Part shown: piece by piece, positions 56,966-64,000 of the stretch
Layout of the letters: every line of letters begins with the position of its first letter
How positions within the stretch are numbered: position 1 is the stretch's first letter
DNA from: an uncultured Pseudoflavonifractor sp.
GTDB taxonomy: Bacteria > Bacillota > Clostridia > Oscillospirales > Oscillospiraceae
Length of the DNA stretch: 64,000 nucleotides
NCBI GenBank assembly: GCA_947425785.1
Contig: CANEAY010000002.1
Location: 95,289-159,288 of the forward strand
Reading direction: 5' to 3'
Notes under the pieces: generated by a model
What the model was told of the DNA's origin: nothing
The model's input: only the letters and a program-made list of their open reading frames with translations
Database searches by the model: none
Translations under genes and position numbers: made by a program

Positions 56966-59900
56966 TTGGAATATTTTCGCTGTGAAGGCTCTGACTGCGG
57001 CTATGTGACCGAGGACGGGGAACTGGAGAAATGTCCCCGCTGCGGCGGCACCTTCTTTATTCCCGTAGAGGAGGACTATGTCTCCGGCTACGGCTGGATG
57101 TGCCTTTCCGAGCAGGCGGAGGAAAATGGAGACAATGAAAAGGCCCTGGGCTATGTCCAGCGGGCCATTGATGAGGAATACCCCCATGCGGTGTACCACA
57201 TGGGCCTTTGCTACCTGCGGGGGCGGCTGGGTCTGCCCCAGGATAAGGAGAAGGCGGCGGAGTATTTTGAAAAGGTGGGGGAGATGGACGACCCCGCCGG
57301 CTGGTGCGCCCTGGGTCAGCTCTACCAGCAGGGCGAAGGGGTGGAGCAGGACTTCGACAAGGCGGTGGAGCTCTTTGAGAAGGCCGCCGAGGCGGAGTAC
57401 GCCCCCGCCGTCTGCGCCCTGGGTCTGTGCTGGGAGTGCGGCGAGGGCAAGGAGCAGAGCTGGGAAAAAGCCACCGAGCTCTACCGTCAGGCCGCCGACA
57501 TGGGCTACTCCCGTGCCCAGTGTAACCTGGGCTGGTGCTACGAGTACGGCAAGGGCGTGGAGCAGAGCTGGAAGGAAGCTGTCTACTGGTATTCCATGGC
57601 CGCCGATCAGGAGGATCCCCGTGCCCTGTGCAACCTGGGTCTCTGCTACGAGCGGGGCGAGGGCGTGGACGAGCAGAGCTGGGAGAAGGCGGTAGCCCTC
57701 TACCGGGCCGCCGCTGACCGGGGTTACGCCCCTGCCCAGTGCAATCTGGCCTGGTGCTACGAGATGGGCGAGGGCGTGGAGAAAGACCAGCAGGAGGCCA
57801 TTAAATGGTACATGAAGGCCGCCGACCAGTCCGACCCCCGCGCCCAGTGCAACCTGGGCCTCTGCTACGAGCGGGGAGACGGCGTGGAGAAGAGCCTGGA
57901 GCGGGCGGTGGAGCTCTATAAGCTGGCCGCCGAGCAGGGCTATCCCCCGGCCCAGTGCAACCTGGGCTGGTGCTATGAGGCCGGCGAGGGTATAGGGCAG
58001 AGCTGGCCCGACGCCATCAAGTGGTACACTGCCGCCGCCGAGCAGGGTTACCCCCGGGCCCAGTGCAACCTGGGCTGGTGTTACGAGTCCGCGCTGGGCG
58101 TGGAGCAGAGCTGGCAGAAGGCGGTGGAGTGGTACGCCAAAGCCGCCGCCCAGGGCGACCCCCGTGCCCTCAATAATCTGGGCTGGTGCTATGAGTACGG
58201 CGAGGGCGTGGAGAAAAACATGGCGGAGGCCGTGCGCTGTTACCAGGGCGCCGCGGTGCGGGATTATCCCCCCGCCGTGTGCCGGCTGGGCCTTTGCTAT
58301 GAAAACGGCGAAGAGGTGGAGCAGAGCTGGGAAAAAGCCGCTGAACTCTACCTGAAGTCTGCCAATTTGGATTACGCCCCCGGTATGTGCAACTACGGCT
58401 GGTGCTGTGAGTTCGGCAAGGGCGTAGAGAAGAGCATTGAAGAGGCTCTCAAGTGGTTTTCCGCCGCCGCCGCAAAGAACAATCCCCGGGGCATCTGCCG
58501 TATGGGTCTCTTTTATGAAGAGGGCGAAGGGGTAGAGCAGAGCTGGGAGAAGGCCACCGAGCTTTATCGGAAGGCCGCCGACCTGGGCTACGCCCCCGCC
58601 CAGTGCAACCTGGGCTGGTGCTATGAGGCGGGCAAGGGCGTGGAGAAATCCATGACCGATGCGGTGAAATGGTACCGGGCCGCCGCCGAGCAGGGCTATC
58701 CCCGTGCCCAGACCAACCTGGGCTACCTCTACGAGTCCGGCGACGGTGTGGAGCAGAGCTGGGAGGAGGCCACCAAGTGGTATCTGGCCGCCGCCCAGCA
58801 GGGCTACAGCCGGGCCCAGTGCAATTACGGCTGGTGCTGTGAAGCCGGTAAGGGTGTAGAACAGAGCTGGGAGGAGGCGGTGAAGTGGTATGCCGCCGCC
58901 GCCGAGCGGGGCGACCCCAGGGGCCAGTGCAACCTGGGCTGGTGCTACGAGGCCGGGAAGGGCGTAGAGCAGAGCTGGGAGAAGGCCGCTCTCTGGTACG
59001 GTAAGGCCGCCGAGCAGGATTACCCCCGTGCCCTGTGTAACCTGGGCTGGTGCTACGAGCGGGGCAGAGGTGTGGAGCAGGACTATAAAAAGTGCTTTGA
59101 GCTCTATACCAAGGCCGCCCAGCGGGAGTATCCCCCCGCCCTTTGCAACCTGGGCGTGTGCTATGAAAACGGCTGGGGCTGTGACCAGAGCTGGGAGAAG
59201 GCGGTGGAGTGCTACCAGAAGGCCTCCCAGCTGGGTGACGAGGTGGCCATGTGCAACCTGGGCTGGTGCTATGAGAGCGGCAGCGGCGTAGCTGAAGACA
59301 AGGCCAAGGCGGTGGAGTGGTACCGCAAATCCGCCGAGGAGGGCTATCCCCGTGCCCAGTGCAACCTGGGCTACTGCTACGAGGCGGGCATCGGCGTGGA
59401 GAAGTCCATGACCGAAGCTATTTTCTGGTACACCAAAGCCGCCGAGCAGGGTTATCCCCGTGCCCAGACCAATCTGGCCTATTGCTATGACGAGGGCCTG
59501 GGTGTGGAGGTGGACAAGGCGGTGGCCGTCCACTGGTATTCCGAGGCGGTGAAGAAAAACTATCCCCGCGCCCAGTGCAACCTGGGCTACCTTTACGAGG
59601 TGGGCGAGGGCGTGGAGAAGGATCTGAAGGAGGCGGCCCGGCTCTATCTGCTGGCCGCCCAGGCAGGCGATCCCTTTGCCCAGTGCAACATCGCCTGGTT
59701 CTATATCAATGGTACCGGGGTGGAGCAGGACAAGGTGGCAGCCTTCCAGTGGTTCCAGAAAGCCGCCGAGCAGAACAATCTCCGGGGCCTCTACAACATG
59801 GGCCTGTGCTATGAGAACGGCGACGGCGTACATAAAGACCGGGTGAAGGCGGTGGAGTGGTACCGTAAGGCCGCCGCCCGTGACCATGCCGGAGCCCTCT

Positions 59901-60196
59901 ATAAGCTGGGCGAGTTCACCGAGCGGGGCCTGGCGGGCCTGGGGCCGGATATCCCCAAGGCGTTGGACTACTACCGCCGGGCGGCGGAAAAGGGCTCCGA
60001 AGCCGCCAAGGATGCCCTGGCGCGGCTGGATAAGACCACGCCCTCGGTGGCCGACGGCGCCGTGCCGGTGCAGGATAAGTTCAGGAACGTGCTCCCGGGG
60101 CAGAAAGAGGAGGCGCCTGAAAAGAAGGAAGAACCTGAAAAGAAAGAGGAGGAGCCCAAGAAAAAGGGCGGTTTCTTCAAGAAGTTCTTTGGATAA
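56966..60196 (+). CDS. Giant Sel1-like repeat protein with N-terminal zinc ribbon and charged C-terminal tail
   Basis: N-term CEGSDCGYVTEDGELEKCPRCGG; 26 consecutive ~36-aa repeats of consensus YPRAQCNLGWCYEAGKGVEQSWEKAVKWYRKAAEQG; tail EKKEEEPKKKGGFFKKFFG; TTG start with aggagg. Confidence 0.93.
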   Translation: MEYFRCEGSDCGYVTEDGELEKCPRCGGTFFIPVEEDYVSGYGWMCLSEQAEENGDNEKALGYVQRAIDEEYPHAVYHMGLCYLRGRLGLPQDKEKAAEYFEKVGEMDDPAGWCALGQLYQQGEGVEQDFDKAVELFEKAAEAEYAPAVCALGLCWECGEGKEQSWEKATELYRQAADMGYSRAQCNLGWCYEYGKGVEQSWKEAVYWYSMAADQEDPRALCNLGLCYERGEGVDEQSWEKAVALYRAAADRGYAPAQCNLAWCYEMGEGVEKDQQEAIKWYMKAADQSDPRAQCNLGLCYERGDGVEKSLERAVELYKLAAEQGYPPAQCNLGWCYEAGEGIGQSWPDAIKWYTAAAEQGYPRAQCNLGWCYESALGVEQSWQKAVEWYAKAAAQGDPRALNNLGWCYEYGEGVEKNMAEAVRCYQGAAVRDYPPAVCRLGLCYENGEEVEQSWEKAAELYLKSANLDYAPGMCNYGWCCEFGKGVEKSIEEALKWFSAAAAKNNPRGICRMGLFYEEGEGVEQSWEKATELYRKAADLGYAPAQCNLGWCYEAGKGVEKSMTDAVKWYRAAAEQGYPRAQTNLGYLYESGDGVEQSWEEATKWYLAAAQQGYSRAQCNYGWCCEAGKGVEQSWEEAVKWYAAAAERGDPRGQCNLGWCYEAGKGVEQSWEKAALWYGKAAEQDYPRALCNLGWCYERGRGVEQDYKKCFELYTKAAQREYPPALCNLGVCYENGWGCDQSWEKAVECYQKASQLGDEVAMCNLGWCYESGSGVAEDKAKAVEWYRKSAEEGYPRAQCNLGYCYEAGIGVEKSMTEAIFWYTKAAEQGYPRAQTNLAYCYDEGLGVEVDKAVAVHWYSEAVKKNYPRAQCNLGYLYEVGEGVEKDLKEAARLYLLAAQAGDPFAQCNIAWFYINGTGVEQDKVAAFQWFQKAAEQNNLRGLYNMGLCYENGDGVHKDRVKAVEWYRKAAARDHAGALYKLGEFTERGLAGLGPDIPKALDYYRRAAEKGSEAAKDALARLDKTTPSVADGAVPVQDKFRNVLPGQKEEAPEKKEEPEKKEEEPKKKGGFFKKFFG
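57180..60000 (+). repeat. Tandem ~108-bp coding repeats encoding Sel1-like units
   Basis: 26 diverged units counted from the translation. Confidence 0.93.
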
Positions 60197-60198
60197 AT

Positions 60199-60236
60199 AA
60201 AAGATGGCCAGACCGAATAGGTCTGGCCATCTTTTT
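60199..60236 (+). terminator. Intrinsic terminator after the Sel1 gene
   Basis: aaaagatggccagacc-gaata-ggtctggccatcttttt. Confidence 0.92.
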
Positions 60237-60308
60237 GTTTGCGCGGGGAGAAATGCCGGGGCGTATAAAGAACCTGAGTTTGACGTATGCTGACCGGGGG
60301 TGTTAAAA

Positions 60309-60779
60309 ATGCAGATACAATGGAAAAAGTTGCTTTTGGCCATCGCCATACCCGAGGCAGTGGGCGGCCTGTCCGCCCTGCTGACCAAGAAGGGCGTAGA
60401 GCGGTTCCTCACCCTGCGCCAGCCGCCCCTGTCCCCGCCCCAGTGGGTGTTCCCGGTGGTATGGACGCTCCTTTTTCTGATGATGGGAGCAGCCTCCTAC
60501 CTGGTGAGCGTGGCGGGGGAGAGGCGGGGCCATGACCGCCGGGCACTGACCTTCTATGGCCTTCAGCTGGGGGCAAACTTCCTCTGGACGATCATCTTCT
60601 TTGCCCTTGGCCAGCACCTGCTGGCGCTTATCTGGCTGGTTGCCTTGTGGGCGCTCATCCTGTATACGATGAGGCTGTTTTGGCGTATTTCAAGGCCCGC
60701 CGGGGCTTTGCTGATCCCCTATCTCCTGTGGGTCACCTTTGCGGGATATCTCAACTGCGGCGTGTGGCTGCTGAACTAA
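60309..60779 (+). CDS. TspO/MBR family protein
   Basis: FLTLRQPPLSPPQWVFPVVWTLLFLMMGAASYLV; LGANFLWTIIFFALGQHLLALIWLVALW. Confidence 0.93.
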   Translation: MQIQWKKLLLAIAIPEAVGGLSALLTKKGVERFLTLRQPPLSPPQWVFPVVWTLLFLMMGAASYLVSVAGERRGHDRRALTFYGLQLGANFLWTIIFFALGQHLLALIWLVALWALILYTMRLFWRISRPAGALLIPYLLWVTFAGYLNCGVWLLN

Positions 60780-61009
60780 AAATATGGAACGGGCCGCCCG
60801 GATGGGGCGGCCTTTTTGCTGCCCCTGAAAGCGGGAAAATAGAAGCCAAACATTTCATTTTATCAAAGGAAATGTCCGAAAATAAGGCGCAAAAGCACTC
60901 ATATTTCCAACAATGTCCAGCATTATTTCTTGCGGTTTTTGAATGGATTGAGTTCGGGGAATGTGGTACGATGATTGCTGAACCTATCAATAATAAGGAG
61001 GGAGTTTCC

Positions 61010-61426
61010 GTGTTGAGTTCCTTCGGCGTTTCCTATGATCTGAACCAGTTTATCGACGTTCCCAAGCCCCAATTTCGAACCCAGATGCCCCGGCTGTCCT
61101 TTTCCAAAGGGGATCAACTGTCCCAAAACGAAGCCCTGCAAAAGCTCTTTGACGGTGTGAGCGCCTTTCGGTTGCGCATCAGCCCCGATGGCCGGACGCT
61201 GGCCCTGGACACAGAAGGGCCTTGCAACATGACATTCAGCCCTGTGGGCGTTCGGACTCATCACCCCCTGGGGCGCCTCCTGCGGCAGCAGGGGCTGGAA
61301 CCGCCTCTGTCCTTCTTGGTGGCCTGGGAAGAGGATGCGGGGTGTTGGATCGCTCAATATGACGGCCTTACGCCGCCGCTCCCGGGAAAGCAGACGGCCA
61401 AGTGCAGAAAGCGGGGGAGAAGCTGA
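61010..61426 (+). CDS. Hypothetical protein upstream of a sigma-like gene
   Basis: GTG start preceded by aaggaggg; LSSFGVSYDLNQFIDVPKPQFRTQMPRLSFSKGD...; 139 codons. Confidence 0.6.
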   Translation: MLSSFGVSYDLNQFIDVPKPQFRTQMPRLSFSKGDQLSQNEALQKLFDGVSAFRLRISPDGRTLALDTEGPCNMTFSPVGVRTHHPLGRLLRQQGLEPPLSFLVAWEEDAGCWIAQYDGLTPPLPGKQTAKCRKRGRS

Positions 61427-61427
61427 A

Positions 61428-61943
61428 ATGAGGCGGAAACGGCAGTTGTCCCAACAAGAGGCGCTGTGGGTGAGCGAATACATTGAAAGCGCCTGCGGTC
61501 AGGCAGCTCTGGATCCCCAGGACGAGGAATACCGCTCCGCTGGCTGGGCCTCCTTTATGACCCACTATCGAAGCTGTGATTGCTTGTGGGCGCCTGACTT
61601 TTGGTCGGATGTCCAGGAGCACATTGCCGAGGCCATATGGCAGGAAAAGCAGAAACGCACCGCCCGGCTCTACCAGGAGCTGTCTTTGAACCGGCTCCTT
61701 CTGCCGGAGAGCAACGAGAGCTTCCTCGACCTGCTGCCCGCCAGAAGTGGAGATTTCACCAACGGCGTGGCCTTTTTCGATTACATTGGCCACCTGCCCC
61801 GGACACTTCGCTGCCTGGCCCGGTATATCCTGGAAGGCTATACCCTTGAGGAGGCGCGCAGTCATTTGGGCTGGTCGGCGGAGACGCTCCTGTCGGCGGT
61901 GGAGGAACTGCGCCGGGCCATGCGGGCCTATGAGGAGATATAA
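61428..61943 (+). CDS. Degenerate sigma-factor-like / HTH protein
   Basis: C-terminus LPRTLRCLARYILEGYTLEEARSHLGWSAETLLSAVEELRRAMRAYEEI resembles sigma region 4; starts 1 bp after the previous stop. Confidence 0.6.
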   Translation: MRRKRQLSQQEALWVSEYIESACGQAALDPQDEEYRSAGWASFMTHYRSCDCLWAPDFWSDVQEHIAEAIWQEKQKRTARLYQELSLNRLLLPESNESFLDLLPARSGDFTNGVAFFDYIGHLPRTLRCLARYILEGYTLEEARSHLGWSAETLLSAVEELRRAMRAYEEI

Positions 61944-61971
61944 GGGCGGCGGGAGCTCGCCTGTCCAAAGC

Positions 61972-62014
61972 AAAAAGCAGAGCGGATCCTCTAAAGGGTC
62001 CGCTCTGCTTTTTT
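61972..62014. terminator. Bidirectional intrinsic terminator separating GC-rich core from the AT-rich module
   Basis: aaaaagcagagcggatcc-tctaaa-gggtccgctctgctttttt. Confidence 0.9.
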
Positions 62015-62618
62015 ACTTTACTTCGTTATATATTGCCTTGCCAAGGCTATAAACAAACGTCAAGACAGCCTCGACATCAGTTGCCTCTATTGGTTGACGT
62101 TGTAGCAAGTTACTTGAATAATCTCCCTCATGGACAATTTGATTTCTTCTTATAGAAATATTTTTGACCTGTACCCGTATGCTGGAGTCGGTCATGCCTA
62201 AATGTCGTGATAGAACGGCCCATTTGTGAGGCTCTGCCCAAATATATGCTAAAGCATCGGAAATTTTATCGGGATCTTGAAACGCTAAAAAACTGTGCTT
62301 CCGCACAATTTCGTGCTCTAAAATTGAATAGGATAGGTGCGGAGTATGACACATTTGATCGTGTGTCTGCAAAGAAAGCGGAAAGGCCAAAAATTTAGAA
62401 GTAGGCGGCCTCTTCCCTTGGAATGTTTCCAGCATACCCACTCGGACTAGGTCATGTATCAATTTGTCTAGAGCTGAAACACTTTGGGCCCATTGCCACC
62501 GCAGCAAGTCTGTATAGTCATATGGCGGCCGTACAACATTTTGCAAATAGTTATACAAGCTACTGGAGTTTCTTGTTTCATTGATAATGTCTTTAAAAAT
62601 GCAGAAGCTACTGGTCAT
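62013..62618 (-). CDS. HEPN-like protein (putative RNase/toxin or nucleic-acid-associated effector)
   Basis: 201-aa alpha-rich ORF with C-terminal RRNQIVHEGD (Rx4H HEPN-type motif); overlaps the upstream ParA gene by 4 bp (ATGA). Confidence 0.6.
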   Translation of the reverse strand: MTSSFCIFKDIINETRNSSSLYNYLQNVVRPPYDYTDLLRWQWAQSVSALDKLIHDLVRVGMLETFQGKRPPTSKFLAFPLSLQTHDQMCHTPHLSYSILEHEIVRKHSFLAFQDPDKISDALAYIWAEPHKWAVLSRHLGMTDSSIRVQVKNISIRRNQIVHEGDYSSNLLQRQPIEATDVEAVLTFVYSLGKAIYNEVK

Positions 62619-63646
62619 TTTACCAACTCCAAGATAACTTTGGCAATTCTTTCAAATTCGGTATTAAATCGTTGCTGACTAACAATCATGTTATCTAAAA
62701 CTGTTCCAGTTGCCTCCAATTGGTCACGCGTAAGAGCGAAAACGGGAACTGAGGCCGCGTTGGCTTTTTGAATCAATGCACCGAATTCAGATATTTCGGC
62801 CAGACAATGGTCAGTTAAAATTCCTTTAGTTTTTAAATTGGAATTGTCAAATAGCATATCATTTTTTTCTAAAACTGGACATAATTCATCTTCGATATAA
62901 TCTTTGATTTCTTGGATTTTTCCCTGATATGGCCGTGCGGCACGCTGATTTCTTAGATTGAACCGCTGTATAATTTCGCCAATAAACTTCATACTAGATT
63001 CTGGAAGGGGATATGCAGAGTCCGCAAATGCCTCACGAGATTGGACGGCCCATTTTTTCCAACGGGGCAAAACATTTCTCAGAGTTCGAAGAGCCATAAC
63101 AGAAAAGGGATCAGGGTTTGTAGGAACAATGAACCCATCAGAAATCATAAAAAATGTTTGATTTATAGCACTTAATCCAGGGTTCATATCTATTAGAACA
63201 AAGTCAATTTCATATTTTTCACAGCACAGACGAATAAGCTCATAAAATGCACCAGGGAGGTTCTGCAATGTAGTAATTGCGTTGTTGCTGTTAAGCGCAA
63301 GACTTAAAGCAGGATCAAATTCTGATAAGTCCATATGGCCAGGGATAATGAATAAATTTGAGTTATCAATTGGCGAAAAGCAATCAATTGCGGAAATTGG
63401 ATGAGGCTTTCCTTCAAAAGCCATTTTTACAGCATCTTTGATGTTGTTTTGATTCGTTTCCGAATTAATATAGTAATCGTCAAAGTACTCGCCGAGTATT
63501 AGACTTGTGAGGTTGCATTGAGGATCACCATCAACCAGCAAAACCTTTTTTCCGAGTTCGGTAAGTTTCCAACCAACATGATAGCTGGTTGTTGTTTTGC
63601 TTACGCCTCCTTTATGATTAAATAATACAATGACTTTCGAGTTCAT
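62615..63646 (-). CDS. ParA/Soj-family (MinD-like) ATPase
   Basis: Deviant Walker A NHKGGVSKTTTSYHVGWKL, LLVDGDPQCNLT, VLIDMNPGLSAIN. Confidence 0.93.
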   Translation of the reverse strand: MNSKVIVLFNHKGGVSKTTTSYHVGWKLTELGKKVLLVDGDPQCNLTSLILGEYFDDYYINSETNQNNIKDAVKMAFEGKPHPISAIDCFSPIDNSNLFIIPGHMDLSEFDPALSLALNSNNAITTLQNLPGAFYELIRLCCEKYEIDFVLIDMNPGLSAINQTFFMISDGFIVPTNPDPFSVMALRTLRNVLPRWKKWAVQSREAFADSAYPLPESSMKFIGEIIQRFNLRNQRAARPYQGKIQEIKDYIEDELCPVLEKNDMLFDNSNLKTKGILTDHCLAEISEFGALIQKANAASVPVFALTRDQLEATGTVLDNMIVSQQRFNTEFERIAKVILELVK

Positions 63647-63739
63647 ATTGCACCCCCATAATATTTTTTCAAGTATATCATAATTAAGAGAAAAACGCTA
63701 CTAGAACTATGCGGTTCAATCAGTTAGTTATCGTTTGCC

Positions 63740-63833
63740 CCAGACCGAAAAAACTTTTTCAACAACTTGGTCAGAAAAATTTTTTAGAATGTGTACCCAA
63801 ATGTTTACTCAGCCAGACCGACAACATTTTTTC
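63740..63833. repeat. Imperfect direct repeat upstream of the ParA gene
   Basis: ccagaccgaaaaaactttttc (63740) and ccagaccgacaacattttttc (63813), 18/21 identical, 73 bp apart. Confidence 0.6.
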
Positions 63834-63849
63834 GCCCTGAAAAGCATGA

Positions 63850-63897
63850 AAAAGGCTGGTTTACCGTGAATTTGAATCGCAGCAAACCAGCCTTTTT
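63850..63897 (-). terminator. tmRNA intrinsic terminator
   Basis: Minus strand AAAAAGGCTGGTTT...AAACCAGCCTTTTT, 14-bp perfect stem directly after CCA. Confidence 0.85.
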
Positions 63898-64000
63898 GGT
63901 GGAGGCGGGGGGAGTCGAACCCCCGTCCGAAAGCATTTTCATGGAAACTTCTCCGGGCGCAGACAGTCATTTACATTCCCTTACCCAGGCGTGGACTGAC
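63897..64000 (-). ncRNA. ssrA: tmRNA 3' portion (continues past right edge)
   Basis: Minus strand ends ...CTTTCGGACGGGGGTTCGACTCCCCCCGCCTCCACCA, a tRNA-like T arm and acceptor with encoded CCA preceded by tmRNA-like sequence. Confidence 0.88.

Noticed and set aside
57180-60000. Tandem repeats as possible CRISPR array
   Set aside because: Repeats are in-frame coding 108-bp units without spacer/repeat alternation
56867-60412. 1181-aa minus-strand ORF
   Set aside because: Exact antisense shadow of the Sel1-repeat gene; GC-rich codon periodicity keeps the opposite frame open, and the sense frame has clear Sel1 domains and an SD
61944-61970. gggcggcgggagctcgcc as possible duplicated ssrA attachment core
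   Set aside because: Only weak G-rich resemblance to ggaggcggggggagtcgaacc; no convincing direct repeat

Overview
GC-rich, densely coding chromosomal segment. It looks like a spore-forming gut Clostridia/Oscillospiraceae genome; this is inferred from dpaA/dpaB, SLH proteins and gene content and was not searched. Main blocks, left to right: (1) a + strand operon (3-8682) joining a Dpp/Opp-type peptide ABC transporter to a class-C beta-lactamase-fold serine hydrolase, a D-aminoacylase-type amidohydrolase and an ornithine/alanine-racemase-like PLP enzyme; (2) a small secreted DxDxDG-repeat protein followed by an ECF-type sigma factor and an RsgI-like anti-sigma with a Gly/His-rich tail; (3) dpaAB; (4) putP and a TetR regulator around a perfect 32-bp palindrome; (5) a complete E. 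coli-like lsr (AI-2) locus, lsrACDBF divergent from lsrR-lsrK, with a cupin and an AllA-like protein after lsrK; (6) asnA, 5'-nucleotidase, C69 dipeptidase, GH25-LysM, icd, SLH-transglutaminase, trkH/trkA, rubrerythrin, miaA, aspartate racemase; (7) MBOAT plus an AlgJ/SGNH-like partner; (8) a BMP-type nucleoside ABC transporter with ribokinase, GATase1-like and M20 genes next to a LysR regulator; (9) asparaginase and an IlvD/Edd dehydratase; (10) a 1076-aa protein with a zinc ribbon and 26 Sel1-like repeats; (11) TspO and a degenerate sigma-like gene pair; (12) a clearly AT-rich two-gene module (ParA-like ATPase plus HEPN-like protein) lying directly against the 3' end of tmRNA (ssrA). The last is the best candidate for an under-described accessory or defence system. 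No CRISPR array, IS element or prophage was recognised.
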